Assembly: GCF_004361855.1 (NCBI RefSeq)
Contig: NZ_SNWQ01000025.1
Coordinates: 39,968-103,967, forward strand
Length of the DNA: 64,000 nt
From: Kribbella caucasensis
GTDB lineage: Bacteria > Actinomycetota > Actinomycetes > Propionibacteriales > Kribbellaceae
Direction of reading: 5' to 3'
Shown here: positions 16,722 to 26,000 of the stretch, in pieces
Numbering within the stretch: the first letter of the stretch is position 1
Layout: every line of letters starts with the position of its first letter
Program-made: the position numbers and the translations under genes
The notes under the pieces: model-generated
Told to the model about the DNA's origin: nothing
The model's input: only the letters and a program-made list of their open reading frames with translations
Databases searched by the model: none

Positions 16722-17726
16722 GTGGCCATGCCGCTGCGTCAGTCGATCCGCCTCGGTAGTTTTCTGCTCAAGCAGAAGCTGCTGCGACGGGAGAAGTTCG
16801 CACTGCTGGTCGAACTCGAGCCGCTGTTCGCCTGCAATCTCGCCTGCGCCGGCTGCGGCAAGATCCAGCACCCCGCCTCGATCCTGAAGCAGCGGATGCC
16901 GGTCGAGCAGGCGGTCGCCGCGATCGAGGAGAGCGGCGCCCCGATGGTGTCGATCGCCGGCGGCGAGCCGTTGATGCACCAGCAGATCGACGAGATCGTC
17001 CGGCAACTGCTGGCCCGGCGGAAGATCGTCTTCCTGTGCACCAACGCGTTGCTGCTGCCCAAGCATCTGCACAAGTTCACGCCGCACCGCAACTTCGCCT
17101 GGATGGTGCACATCGACGGGTTGCGCGAGCGCCACGACGCGTCGGTGTGCAAGGACGGTGTCTTCGACCAGGCTGTCGCCGCCATCAAACAGGCCCAGGC
17201 CGCCGGGTTCCGGGTGATGACCAACACCACCTTCTTCGACACCGACACGCCGCAGGACGTCATCGACGTACTGGACTATCTCAACGACGAGCTCGGCGTC
17301 GACAACATGCAGATCTCGCCCGGGTTCGCGTACGAGAAGGCGCCGGACCAGGAGCACTGGCTCGGTCCCGAGGAGACCCGGCAGCTGTTCGCGAAGGCCT
17401 TCGCCGGTGGGCGCCGGAAGAAGTGGCGGCTGAACCACTCGCCGCTGTTCCTGGACTTCCTCGAGGGCAAGGTCGACTTCTCCTGCACGGCGTGGGCGAT
17501 TCCGTCGTACTCGCTCAAGGGCTGGCAGCGGCCGTGCTACCTGATGGATGACGAGTACGTCGCGACGTACAAGGAACTGCTCGAGGACACGGACTGGAAC
17601 GCGTACGGTCGCGGCAAGGATCCGCGGTGCGCGAACTGTATGGCGCACTGCGGCTACGAGCCGACGGCTGTGGTGGCGACCATGCGGTCACTGCGGGAGA
17701 CCATCCGCGCCGCGGTCGGATCATGA
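16722..17726 (+). CDS. hpnH: Adenosyl-hopene transferase HpnH (radical SAM)
   Basis: A 334-residue radical SAM enzyme that joins the 5'-deoxyadenosyl group to diploptene as the first step of C35 hopanoid side-chain formation. The cluster motif CNLACAGC (CxxxCxxC) is at about residues 36-43; the C terminus has the extra cysteines CANCMAHCGYEPTA. GTG 16722 is chosen because GGGAGGTGA at 16705-16713 is ideally spaced from it. ATGA overlap with dxs. Confidence 0.94.
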   Translation: MAMPLRQSIRLGSFLLKQKLLRREKFALLVELEPLFACNLACAGCGKIQHPASILKQRMPVEQAVAAIEESGAPMVSIAGGEPLMHQQIDEIVRQLLARRKIVFLCTNALLLPKHLHKFTPHRNFAWMVHIDGLRERHDASVCKDGVFDQAVAAIKQAQAAGFRVMTNTTFFDTDTPQDVIDVLDYLNDELGVDNMQISPGFAYEKAPDQEHWLGPEETRQLFAKAFAGGRRKKWRLNHSPLFLDFLEGKVDFSCTAWAIPSYSLKGWQRPCYLMDDEYVATYKELLEDTDWNAYGRGKDPRCANCMAHCGYEPTAVVATMRSLRETIRAAVGS

Positions 17727-19504
17727 ACCGGTCGCGCGGGAGCGTCGACGATCGCCCCCGCCCGGAGACCCGGCTGGACACTCTGGCCTCACCGGCCGAT
17801 CTCCAGCGGTTGCCGGCTGCTGCTCTGCCGGGCCTGGCCGACGAGATCCGTGCACAGCTCGTCAGCCGGGTCACGCGGACAGGCGGGCATCTGGGGCCGA
17901 ACCTGGGCGTCGTCGAGCTGACGATCGCACTGCATCGGGTCTTCAGCTCGCCGCGAGACGTGATCGTCTGGGACACCGGGCACCAGGCGTACGTGCACAA
18001 GATGCTCACCGGTCGGCTTGATCGCTTCGACACCTTGCGACAGGCGAGCGGGCTCTCCGGGTACCCGAGCCGAGCCGAGAGTGAGCACGACGTCATCGAG
18101 AACTCGCACGCCTCGACCGCGCTCTCGTACGCCGACGGTCTGGCGAAGGGGTTCCAGCTCACCGGCTCTCTCGAGCGACGGGTTGTCGCGGTCGTGGGTG
18201 ATGGTGCGATGACCGGTGGGATGTGCTGGGAGGCGCTCAACAACATCGCGGCGGCGCCGGACCGGCCGGTCGTCATCGTGCTCAACGACAACGGGCGATC
18301 GTACGAACCGACCGTCGGATCGCTGGCCGTCCAGCTGCGGGCGTTGCGGACAGGGACGGCATGGGGCAACGTCTTCGAGCAGCTCGGTTTGGCATACCTC
18401 GGCCCTGTCGACGGCCACGACACCATGGCCCTGGAGACGGCGTTGCGGACTGCCGCTCTGCTCCAGCACCCGGTCGTCGTCCATTGCATCACCCGCAAAG
18501 GTGCCGGCCATACCCCCGCCGAGCTGGATGAAGCCGACCACCTCCACACCGTCAACCCGACCCCTACGGCGGCCATGAGCCAGGCGCACGGACCCGCCTG
18601 GACGGACGTGTTCGGCGATGAGTTGGTCGCGATCGCAGGTGAGCGGACGGATGTAGTCGCGGTGACGGCAGCGATGATGCGGCCGACCGGGCTGTTTCCG
18701 TTGGCCTGCCGGTATCCGGAGCGCGTGTACGACGTCGGGATCGCCGAGCAGCACGCGGTGACGTCAGCTGTCGGGTTGGCGGCTGCGGGGCTGCATCCTG
18801 TGGTGGCGATCTACTCGACATTCCTCAACCGCGCTTTCGACCAGGTACTGATGGACGCGGCGCTCCACCGGGCGCCGATCACCTTCGTGCTCGACCGTGC
18901 CGGTATCACCGGTCCGGACGGGCCGTCTCACCATGGAATGTGGGATTTGGCTCTGTTCGGGTTGGTTCCCGGCATGCGGGTCGCGGCGCCTCGGGACGCG
19001 CAGCAGTTACGTGTGTTGCTACGCGCCTGCATCGCTCACGAGGTTGGGCCTACCATGCTTCGGTTTCCACGAGGGCGTAGCGGAGTTGGCATCCGCGCCC
19101 GGGGAACCGTCGGCGCCGCAGAGTTGCTGACGGAGGGCCGGTCCAAGGTGCTGCTCGTGCCGGTCGGTCCGCTGGCGGGCGCCGCGCTGGAGGCTTCCCG
19201 TCGCCTCCGCGAGCTGGGAATCCGCGCGACGGTCGTCGATCCCCGCTGGATCAACCCAGTCGATCCCGAGCTTCTCCGCTACGCCGGCGAGCACCGCCTG
19301 GTAGTGACGATCGAGGACAGCGCACTGCCGGGAGGGTTCGGGGACGCCCTGGCGCGGGCGCTTCGCCGCACGACGTCACGCCCTCAGCTCATCACCCTCG
19401 GCCTGCCCGGCGACTTCATCGCGGCGGGGGAGCGCGCGGACCTTCTCCACGCGCACGGACTCGATGCCGAAGGCATCACCGAGGCCGTCGTCGCCGGTGT
19501 GTGA
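17723..19504 (+). CDS. dxs: 1-deoxy-D-xylulose-5-phosphate synthase
   Basis: A 593-residue thiamine-diphosphate enzyme condensing pyruvate with glyceraldehyde 3-phosphate, first step of the MEP pathway. The ThDP motif GDGAMTGGMCWEALNN lies at about residues 155-170. The transketolase pyrimidine domain has FDVGIAEQHAVT-like YDVGIAEQHAVTSA and DRAGITGPDGPSHHG. Last gene of the coupled hopanoid operon, so precursor supply is co-expressed with hopanoid synthesis. A second dxs elsewhere in the genome is likely but not visible. Confidence 0.95.
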   Translation: MNRSRGSVDDRPRPETRLDTLASPADLQRLPAAALPGLADEIRAQLVSRVTRTGGHLGPNLGVVELTIALHRVFSSPRDVIVWDTGHQAYVHKMLTGRLDRFDTLRQASGLSGYPSRAESEHDVIENSHASTALSYADGLAKGFQLTGSLERRVVAVVGDGAMTGGMCWEALNNIAAAPDRPVVIVLNDNGRSYEPTVGSLAVQLRALRTGTAWGNVFEQLGLAYLGPVDGHDTMALETALRTAALLQHPVVVHCITRKGAGHTPAELDEADHLHTVNPTPTAAMSQAHGPAWTDVFGDELVAIAGERTDVVAVTAAMMRPTGLFPLACRYPERVYDVGIAEQHAVTSAVGLAAAGLHPVVAIYSTFLNRAFDQVLMDAALHRAPITFVLDRAGITGPDGPSHHGMWDLALFGLVPGMRVAAPRDAQQLRVLLRACIAHEVGPTMLRFPRGRSGVGIRARGTVGAAELLTEGRSKVLLVPVGPLAGAALEASRRLRELGIRATVVDPRWINPVDPELLRYAGEHRLVVTIEDSALPGGFGDALARALRRTTSRPQLITLGLPGDFIAAGERADLLHAHGLDAEGITEAVVAGV

Positions 19505-19886
19505 GTCCAACGCATGCCCTCGACGCCTCCGCGACCGGCCTTGCCGCACCTGATGTGCCGGTGCGAGACCTACTGTCAGCGCAGCCAGCCCGAGTGGGCT
19601 GTACCGCCCAGCCTGCGCGTCCTCCGTCGGGCAACCATCTCTTCCCCCGGTTGGCTTGTGCGCGCCTCTCGGCGCGCACAAGTGGTGTGCTTCTACTGAG
19701 CTTGATGCGCCGGCAGCGACGGAAGTTGCGTCCTTCGCCGAAGAGCATCGGCGGTGGTCGGTTCAAGGGATGACTCCCGCTACCAACAGAGCAGCCGCCA
19801 TCGCTACTCGCGCACTTCGCTGCCGAGTGGACATGCCGAACCTCTCGTTGGCCCGACTGGTGCGCAGTGCTTTCACGGCGCCGCCC
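19505..19886. other. Intergenic region after the hopanoid operon
   Basis: No convincing gene on either strand over 382 bp. The only clear structure is the strong hairpin at 19655-19682. The minus-strand gene for the AMIN-like protein ends at the right border, so the region separates two convergent transcription units. Confidence 0.6.
19655..19682. terminator. Strong 12-bp hairpin between convergent genes
   Basis: CTTGTGCGCGCC (19655-19666) pairs perfectly with GGCGCGCACAAG (19671-19682) around a TCTC loop. No T tract follows on either strand, as is common for high-GC actinobacterial terminators. Position between dxs and the convergent AMIN-like gene suggests a bidirectional terminator. Confidence 0.6.
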
Positions 19887-20492
19887 TTACCAACGGTGGG
19901 CGACGTCGACGACGACGCGGCTCGTGGTGCCTGGGCCGGTGAGGGTGAAGACGCGGAACGGGAGTCGGGCGCGGACGCCGAGTCCGATCGTGGTCTCGCC
20001 CTCGAAGCTGCCTGCGCTGACGACTTGCCGGAAGGTCCGGTAGCCGCGCACGTCGGTCAGTTCGTCGTAGTTCGCCGGGTCATAGGTATAGCGGTTGGTG
20101 TCGTCGTAGGACGGTGCCAGCAGGACGATCTCCAGCTTGGCGCCGCCGCGGAGCGGAATGAGCTTGCCCTCTCCCACGGTGGAGATGTCCTGCACGTACT
20201 GCACGCGGAACCAGGACGGCTTGCCGTCGATGTCGAACACGACCCGGTCGAAACAGGCGTGCTGTCCGGTCCGGACGTTGGTCAGGTGACCTACGCCCTG
20301 GAATGTGCTTGCCTCAGGCAACGAACCCCAGCCGGTCGGGCACGTGGCGGCAGCGGTCGTGACTGCTGCTGCCTTGGACGGGCCGGCGAGCGCCGGTACA
20401 GCGACCGCTCCCGCCGGTACTGCGGCTACTGCGAGCACCGCGAGTGCGGTGCGGATCGGTCTGCGGATGTTGATGGTGGGAATACATTTCAC
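19887..20492 (-). CDS. Secreted AMIN-like domain protein
   Basis: A 201-residue exported protein. It has a basic N terminus then a hydrophobic core (ALAVLAVAAVPAGAVAVPAL) typical of a Sec signal peptide. The mature part carries the actinobacterial AMIN-like domain (HACFDRVVFDIDGK, then RVQYVQDI and a C-terminal TTSRVVVDVAHRW). GTG start at 20492 follows AAGGGGGG at good spacing. AMIN-type domains often bind cell-wall polymers; role here unknown. Confidence 0.82.
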   Translation of the reverse strand: MKCIPTINIRRPIRTALAVLAVAAVPAGAVAVPALAGPSKAAAVTTAAATCPTGWGSLPEASTFQGVGHLTNVRTGQHACFDRVVFDIDGKPSWFRVQYVQDISTVGEGKLIPLRGGAKLEIVLLAPSYDDTNRYTYDPANYDELTDVRGYRTFRQVVSAGSFEGETTIGLGVRARLPFRVFTLTGPGTTSRVVVDVAHRW

Positions 20493-20591
20493 GATGCCCC
20501 CCTTAAGGACACCTGTTAGATGCGCCCCGCAGGCCCGAAGTTGTCGATCGGCGTACTGAACTCGGTCAGGAGGACGGCGGGCACCAGTTGT

Positions 20592-21545
20592 CTAGGTGAC
20601 CGGGAGGACGCGGCGCCAGCCCTCGAAGACGAGGGTGGGATTCATGCCGACCGACAGGTAGAGGCCGAGGGCCGGAGTCGGGTTGTTGGTGTCGACGAGC
20701 AGGATCGTGCCCGCCCGTCCCGCGGCTGCGTCCAGGGCGAAGGCGTCGCGCAGCAGGAACTTCGCCAGACCACGCCCCCGGTACTCCTCGAGGACACCGA
20801 GCATGGCGATGTGGCCGCAATTGTCGGACTGGATGAACGAGTCGCTGCAGTCACGCAACGCGACCGCCTTTCCGTCGACCTCGAGCAGCGTGAGCTGGGA
20901 CCAATCGATGGTGGACCGAGCGTCGCGCTCCGCGATCCATTCGTCGTGCGGGCGAGGGACGAAGCCGAACTGGCCTCGGAAGGAACCGAGCAGGACTTCG
21001 TGAGCAGTCGATCGGGTGGCATCATCGAAGGCGCCGCGACGGACCACCACGCCCCGGGGTGTCTGCGGAGCGGCGACTGGCTCGGAGTGGTCGATCCACA
21101 TCCGGTTGTACGTCGTACGGGCGGCGAAGGCGTGGTCGGCCAGCAGAGCGCGTAGTGGCCCGTCGGCGTGGTAGGCAAAGGCATCCACGGTGATCTCGGC
21201 GTGGCCGCCCAGGCGTCCCATCTCCAGTGCGCGCTGCATCGTCCGCTCGTACAGCCAGGCGGCGACCGACGGATGCTGAGAGGTCACTTCGATGCCGATC
21301 ATCTCGCGATCGCCCTTGCCGAACGTGGTCCCATACCCGACCGGCAGGCCGTCCGCGGCGAGCACCAACCAGCCGTCGGTCATCCGGTCAAAGCCGGGCT
21401 CGACGATGCAGTCGGCGACGTCGCCCAGCGTGCAGTCGGCGAAACCGACCATCGCTGTGTTGTAGGCCGAGATGAGATCGAAGATCCCCTCGGCATCTGT
21501 CGGCTCAGGACGCCGGACGGTGTAGCGATCCGCCAGAGAATCCAG
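20592..21545 (-). CDS. GNAT-family N-acetyltransferase
   Basis: About 317 residues with two GNAT-like halves. The C-terminal half has the acetyl-CoA pyrophosphate-binding GVLEEYRGRGLAKFLLRDAF and ends NPTPALGLYLSVGMNPTLVF. The N-terminal half (YTVRRPEPTDAEGIFDLISA) is a degenerate GNAT domain. The start is unclear: homology begins near 21530, no ATG/GTG lies in frame nearby, and the position given is a CTG 6 bp after GGAGG. The first in-frame ATG is at 21767, inside tetR. Substrate unknown. Confidence 0.75.
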   Translation of the reverse strand: MDSLADRYTVRRPEPTDAEGIFDLISAYNTAMVGFADCTLGDVADCIVEPGFDRMTDGWLVLAADGLPVGYGTTFGKGDREMIGIEVTSQHPSVAAWLYERTMQRALEMGRLGGHAEITVDAFAYHADGPLRALLADHAFAARTTYNRMWIDHSEPVAAPQTPRGVVVRRGAFDDATRSTAHEVLLGSFRGQFGFVPRPHDEWIAERDARSTIDWSQLTLLEVDGKAVALRDCSDSFIQSDNCGHIAMLGVLEEYRGRGLAKFLLRDAFALDAAAGRAGTILLVDTNNPTPALGLYLSVGMNPTLVFEGWRRVLPVT

Positions 21546-21681
21546 CGCTCGCCTCCGTTGCTGACGCGGCGCATCGTTCGCGGACGTTGCCAGCCAGTGC
21601 CAACAACTGTTGTCGCTGTGCGAACCAATCCATCGGAATGCGCTCCGCCGTCCCGGCAATAGCCCACGAGCCGGTGCCGCA

Positions 21682-22407
21682 CTACTCTTGGCGCGCCGAG
21701 CCCTCGCGGTCGCGATCGGCGGAGGGATGCCGGGTGGCCGATGCTGCCGGTGTCGTGAGAGCGTCAAGGATGAGGTTGAGTCCCCACGCGAACTCGTCGC
21801 CGAAGTCGTACCCGGGCTGGAGGTAGTAGTCGGTCGCCATCTCCACGAGGTGGGGGTACTCGCCGGTGGAGAATCTCTCCATGATCGGCTCGGCGACGTC
21901 GGCGACGGTGTCCGAGCCGTCGAAGGGCAGACCGACCTCTTGGAGCGCGAAGCCGTACGTGTAGCTGTCGAGCAGGGCGTAGGCGTGGGCGGTCAACTCG
22001 GGGGAGAAGCCAGCGGTTCGCAGGGTGGCGATGACCGCGTCGTGGTGCCGCAGAGTCGCCGGGCCCGGACTGGTGCGCGATTCCATCAGCCCGATCGCCC
22101 ACGGGTGGGCACGCAGTACCCGGCGGGCCGAGTCAGCTCGTCGGCGGATCTCCGTACGCCATTCACCGCCGGCCGTGGGCAGCTCGATCTCGCTGAACAC
22201 GAGGTCGACGATGCCGTCGAGGATCTCGTCCTTGCTGGCGACGTAGTAGTAGACCGACATCGGCTTCACGCCCAGGCTCTGGGACAGGGATCGGATCGTC
22301 AGGGAATCGATGCCGCCTGCATCGGCCACTGCGACGGCGGCCCGCAGGACGCGTTCCCGGCTGAGTCGGGGGCGTTCCTCGCGGTTGTCGTCCGAGCGTT
22401 CAGACAT
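21682..22407 (-). CDS. TetR-family transcriptional repressor
   Basis: A 241-residue repressor with an N-terminal helix-turn-helix (LTIRSLSQSLGVKPMSVYYY followed by VASKDEILDGIV) and a TetR_C-type ligand domain (HPWAIGLMESRTSPGPATLR). ATG 22407 follows GGGAG; another in-frame start lies at 22425. It is divergent from the DUF4386 operon, and a palindrome between them (22464-22500) is the probable operator for both directions. Confidence 0.88.
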   Translation of the reverse strand: MSERSDDNREERPRLSRERVLRAAVAVADAGGIDSLTIRSLSQSLGVKPMSVYYYVASKDEILDGIVDLVFSEIELPTAGGEWRTEIRRRADSARRVLRAHPWAIGLMESRTSPGPATLRHHDAVIATLRTAGFSPELTAHAYALLDSYTYGFALQEVGLPFDGSDTVADVAEPIMERFSTGEYPHLVEMATDYYLQPGYDFGDEFAWGLNLILDALTTPAASATRHPSADRDREGSARQE

Positions 22408-22463
22408 CTCACTCCCAATCGTCACCAGTCACGGTTCGTCTGATCAGCCGAGCCATAGTGCTT

Positions 22464-22500
22464 TCGTACTTTGTACTGTACCGTCCCGTACTAAGTACGA
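22464..22500. promoter_or_regulatory. Palindromic TetR operator
   Basis: TCGTACTTTGTAC (22464-22476) is mirrored by GTACTAAGTACGA (22488-22500) with one mismatched pair in the 13-bp arms. It sits midway between tetR and the DUF4386 gene, 25 bp before the latter's start. TACTAA inside the right arm could double as a -10 box. Confidence 0.7.
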
Positions 22501-22524
22501 CTACCACCGAGGCGAGGACACCCC

Positions 22525-23286
22525 ATGAGCAGCACCACCATCGAGGGCCACTCGGCTCCCGTCCCATCGACGACGCGCGAACGGGCGGCCGGAGGTCCGT
22601 CGATCCGGCAGGCCGGCCTCATCGCCGGGGTCGGGATCCTGGCCATGGCCGCCCTGTCGGGCTTCGGGATCTTCTACGTCGGCGAAGGGCTGGTGACGCA
22701 GGGCGATGCAGCCAGGACCGTCGAGGACATCGCGGCCTCCGAGGGCCTGTTCCGCTGGGGGACCGCGAGCCTGTACGCAGTGGTGGTGCTCGACGTCGTG
22801 GTCGCGTGGGCACTGTTCCGGTTCTTCAGTCCGGTGAGCAGCGGGCTCGCGAGGCTGGCGGCCTGGTTCCGGCTCGCCTACGCGGGAGTCTTCATGCTGG
22901 CCATCGGCCAGCTAACCGGCATCCCCGACCTGGTCGCCTCCGACGAATACTCGGGCGTCTTCACCGCCGAACAGATCCAGGGCCAGACCCTGCTGAAGAT
23001 CGATGCGTTCGAAGACCTCTGGATGGCCGGGCTGATCCTCTTCGGGATCCATCTGGCGCTCGTCGGCTACCTGACCTACCGCTCGGACTATGTCCCGAAA
23101 TTGCTGGGCGTCCTACTCATGATCGCCGGGGCCGGCTACCTGTTCGACAGCGTCGTCTCGACAGTCCTCGCGAGTCCTCCGGGCAGCGTCGCCACGGTCA
23201 CCTTCCTCGGTGAGTTCCTCCTGGCGCTCTGGCTCGTTGCCCGCGGTCGCCGTATCTCACTGGAAGCAGATGATCATGGTCTCTGA
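22525..23286 (+). CDS. DUF4386-family membrane protein
   Basis: A 253-residue integral membrane protein with about six hydrophobic helices (GLIAGVGILAMAALSGFGIF, LYAVVVLDVVVAWALFRFF, LLGVLLMIAGAGYLFDSVVS) and the conserved family segment LLKIDAFEDLWMAGLILFGIH. First gene of the TetR-controlled operon. A second, more distant DUF4386 protein is encoded two genes later. Function of the family is unknown. Confidence 0.85.
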   Translation: MSSTTIEGHSAPVPSTTRERAAGGPSIRQAGLIAGVGILAMAALSGFGIFYVGEGLVTQGDAARTVEDIAASEGLFRWGTASLYAVVVLDVVVAWALFRFFSPVSSGLARLAAWFRLAYAGVFMLAIGQLTGIPDLVASDEYSGVFTAEQIQGQTLLKIDAFEDLWMAGLILFGIHLALVGYLTYRSDYVPKLLGVLLMIAGAGYLFDSVVSTVLASPPGSVATVTFLGEFLLALWLVARGRRISLEADDHGL

Positions 23287-24283
23287 GCAGCTGGGCCAAG
23301 TAACCGCCCACATGCGCGCAATTGTTCAGGATGCGTACGGCGACGCCGGCGTGCTGCGCCACGAGCGCATCGGCCGTCCTGAGGTCGCCGACAACGAGGT
23401 CCTGGTCCGGGTGCACGCGGCGGGTCTGGACCGTGGCACCTGGCACCTGATGACAGGCAAGCCGTATCTGATGCGGATCGCGGGCCTGGGCTTCCGCGGC
23501 CCGAAGGACCGGGTACCGGGGCGTGATCTCGCCGGAACGGTCGAGGCCATCGGGTCCGCGGTGACCAGGTTTGCCGTCGGCGACGAGGTGTACGGCGTCG
23601 GGCGTGGCTCGTTCGCCGAGTACGCCGTGGCCGTCGAGGGCAAGCTGGCCCACAAGCCGGTGAGCCTCTCGTTCGAGCAGGCCGCCGTGGTCCCGATCTC
23701 AGCCGGGACAGCACTCCAGGCCCTGACCGACCACGGCCGGATCGAGACGGGTCAGCAGGTGCTGGTCATCGGCGCGTCCGGCGGAGTCGGCAGCTACGCC
23801 GTGCAGCTGGCCAAGGCCTTCGGGGCAGAAGTCACCGGCGTGGCCAGCACAGCGAAGCTGGACCTCGTGCGCTCCCTCGGCGCCGACCGGGTCCTCGACT
23901 ACACCCGCGACGACTACGCCGGCGGCAGCCACCACTACGACCTGATCCTCGACATCGCCGGGAACCCCAAGCTGTCCCGTCTGCGCCGCGCACTCACGCC
24001 CAAGGGGACGGCCGTGCTCGTCGGCGGCGAGGACGGCAGCAACCTCACCGGCGGGATGAACCGGTCGCTGCGGGCTCTGTTGCTCTCGCCGTTCGTGGGC
24101 CAGCGGCTGGCCTGGTTCGTCGCCAAGGAGCGGGCCAGCGACCTCGAGCGGCTGACCAACCTCATCGAGACCGGCCAGGTGACGCCGAGCATCGACCGGA
24201 CCTATCCGCTGGACCGGGTCCCCGACGCCATGCGCCACCTCGCGTCCGGACAGGTCCGGGGCAAGGCCGTCATCACCATCTGA
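23276..24283 (+). CDS. Medium-chain NAD(P)-dependent oxidoreductase (quinone reductase-like)
   Basis: A 335-residue zinc-independent MDR enzyme. N-terminal GroES-like fold (RAIVQDAYGDAGVLRHERIG), then KDRVPGRDLAGTVEAIG and the nucleotide-binding VLVIGASGGVGSYAVQLAKA. The zinc ligands of alcohol dehydrogenases are absent. ATG 23276 gives an 11-bp overlap with the upstream stop; ATG 23312 is an alternative. Likely reduces enones or quinones; substrate unknown. Confidence 0.85.
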   Translation: MVSEQLGQVTAHMRAIVQDAYGDAGVLRHERIGRPEVADNEVLVRVHAAGLDRGTWHLMTGKPYLMRIAGLGFRGPKDRVPGRDLAGTVEAIGSAVTRFAVGDEVYGVGRGSFAEYAVAVEGKLAHKPVSLSFEQAAVVPISAGTALQALTDHGRIETGQQVLVIGASGGVGSYAVQLAKAFGAEVTGVASTAKLDLVRSLGADRVLDYTRDDYAGGSHHYDLILDIAGNPKLSRLRRALTPKGTAVLVGGEDGSNLTGGMNRSLRALLLSPFVGQRLAWFVAKERASDLERLTNLIETGQVTPSIDRTYPLDRVPDAMRHLASGQVRGKAVITI

Positions 24284-24349
24284 GCACCAACCGGCGCCGT
24301 TGGCGCTCCCATCTTTCAGGTCCGATCTCCAGAGACAGAGGCACGACAC

Positions 24350-25117
24350 ATGACCACGACCGCAACACCACCGATCTCGGGCGACCGCGGCCGCGGCGTC
24401 GTACCCACCGAAGCCAGAGACCCACGGACCGGTTCCCGGATGTGGACGTCCCGGCTGATCGGAGCCCTGTTCCTGGCCGGGTTCCTCATCTACGGCGCCG
24501 GTTCGATCCTGGTGAACTCCGTCGTCGGCGCTCCCGACTTCCTCGCCGGCGTCGGCGCGCAGCAAACCACCCTGGCCCTCGGGGCGTTCCTGATGATCGC
24601 GACCACCGCGGTCGACATCGGCAAGGCCGTCCTCTTCTTCCCGGTCCTGGAACGCCACGGGAAGCGCACCGCAGTGGCCTACCTGGCCACGATGATCTTC
24701 GAGATGGCGATGATGACCGTCGGGGTGCTCGCGCTGCTGATGATCATCCCGCTCGCCGACCAGGCTGACGGCGGACAGTTGGGCCCGGACGCCGCCCAGG
24801 CTCTCGGGTCGCTCGCGGTCGACGCGAACGAGACGGCGTACCAGATCGGCCAGCTCTCGCTCGCGTTCGGATGCCTCTTCCTGTGCGCGCTGCTGTTCCG
24901 CACCGGGCTGGTCCCCAAGTGGCTGGCGGGCTGGGGCCTGGTCGGCTACGCGCTGCACATGGCCGGCGCAGCCGCCGAGGTCTTCGGCGCCCCCATCAGC
25001 CTGGTTCTCCTCATTCCCGGCGGCATCTTCGAGGTGACGTTGGCGATCTGGCTCCTGATCAAGGGGTTCACGCCGACGGCGTACAACCGATCACTAGTGA
25101 CCCAGGCCGAAGAATGA
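24350..25117 (+). CDS. DUF4386-family membrane protein, second copy
   Basis: A 255-residue membrane protein of the same family as the one at 22525. It has hydrophobic helices LIGALFLAGFLIYGAGSILV, AYLATMIFEMAMMTVGVLAL and SLVLLIPGGIFEVTLAIWLL, and the cytoplasmic-side NETAYQIGQLSLAFGCLFLC. AGAGG lies before ATG 24350. The two copies are diverged, so this is not a recent duplication. Confidence 0.83.
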   Translation: MTTTATPPISGDRGRGVVPTEARDPRTGSRMWTSRLIGALFLAGFLIYGAGSILVNSVVGAPDFLAGVGAQQTTLALGAFLMIATTAVDIGKAVLFFPVLERHGKRTAVAYLATMIFEMAMMTVGVLALLMIIPLADQADGGQLGPDAAQALGSLAVDANETAYQIGQLSLAFGCLFLCALLFRTGLVPKWLAGWGLVGYALHMAGAAAEVFGAPISLVLLIPGGIFEVTLAIWLLIKGFTPTAYNRSLVTQAEE

Positions 25118-25130
25118 GCAGGGCTCGCCA

Positions 25131-25994
25131 ATGACACCGATGACCGGTAGGACGGTGCTGGTCACCGGCGGTACCGGAGGGATAGGCAGGGCCACCGCCC
25201 TGGGACTGGCCACGATGGGCGCGAACGTTGCGATCACCGGCAGGGACGCCGCCCGCGCGCAGGAGGCGGCTGCGGAGATCCGCTCCGCCACCGCCGCGAC
25301 GGTCGACGTCTTCATTGCGGATTTGTCCAACCAGTCGGAGGTGCGACGGCTGGCGGACGAGGTGCTCGAACAACTTCCCCGCATCGACGTCCTGGTCAAC
25401 AACGTCGGCGGGTACTGGAACACCCGCCACGTCACCACTGACGGACTCGAGCGGACCCTCGCCGTCAACCATCTCGCGCCGTTCCTGCTCACCAGCCTTC
25501 TCCTCGCCCGGCTCGAGCAGAGCGGCCACGCACGCGTGGTCACAGTCTCCTCCCACGCCCATACCCAGGGCCGGATCGACTTCGACGACCTCCAGTGTGA
25601 GCGGTCGTACTCCGGTGCGCGCGCCTACAACCAGTCCAAGCTCGCCAACGTCCTGTTCAGCTACGAGCTGGCCAGGAGACTGCGGCCGAGCGCGGTTGCC
25701 GCCAATGCCGTGCATCCCGGTGTCGTGAGCACAGCGTTCGGAGCAGAGGACCCCGGCAGGACGCAGCGGCTGGTGGTGCCGTTCCTGCGACCCTTCATGA
25801 AGACAGCGGCCCAGGGTGCCGCAACGTCGATCCATGTCGCGTCCGCTTCTGGACTCGAGGGCGTTACGGGCCGCTACTTCACCAACAGCCGGCCGAGGCG
25901 ATCGGCCCAGCGCAGCTACGACGAGGCCACGGCGGCGAGGCTTTGGCGGCTGAGCGCCGACATGGTTGGCCTGGTCCCGGGAAGTAGAGGGTAA
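25131..25994 (+). CDS. Short-chain dehydrogenase, retinol-dehydrogenase-like
   Basis: A 287-residue SDR with TGGTGGIGRA near residue 12, NNVGGYW, catalytic Ser in VVTVSSHAH and YNQSKLAN (Tyr, Lys). The VNHLAPFLLT segment and the C-terminal PAEGVTGRYF-like EGVTGRYFTNSRP are typical of RDH-type SDRs. Last gene of the TetR-linked operon, 13 bp after the DUF4386 stop. ATG 25140 is an alternative start. Confidence 0.85.
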   Translation: MTPMTGRTVLVTGGTGGIGRATALGLATMGANVAITGRDAARAQEAAAEIRSATAATVDVFIADLSNQSEVRRLADEVLEQLPRIDVLVNNVGGYWNTRHVTTDGLERTLAVNHLAPFLLTSLLLARLEQSGHARVVTVSSHAHTQGRIDFDDLQCERSYSGARAYNQSKLANVLFSYELARRLRPSAVAANAVHPGVVSTAFGAEDPGRTQRLVVPFLRPFMKTAAQGAATSIHVASASGLEGVTGRYFTNSRPRRSAQRSYDEATAARLWRLSADMVGLVPGSRG

Positions 25995-26000
25995 CGAGTC

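Noticed and set aside
19540..19700. Possible riboswitch in the structured region after dxs.
   Set aside because: The only solid structure is one hairpin between convergent genes; no conserved riboswitch core was found on either strand.
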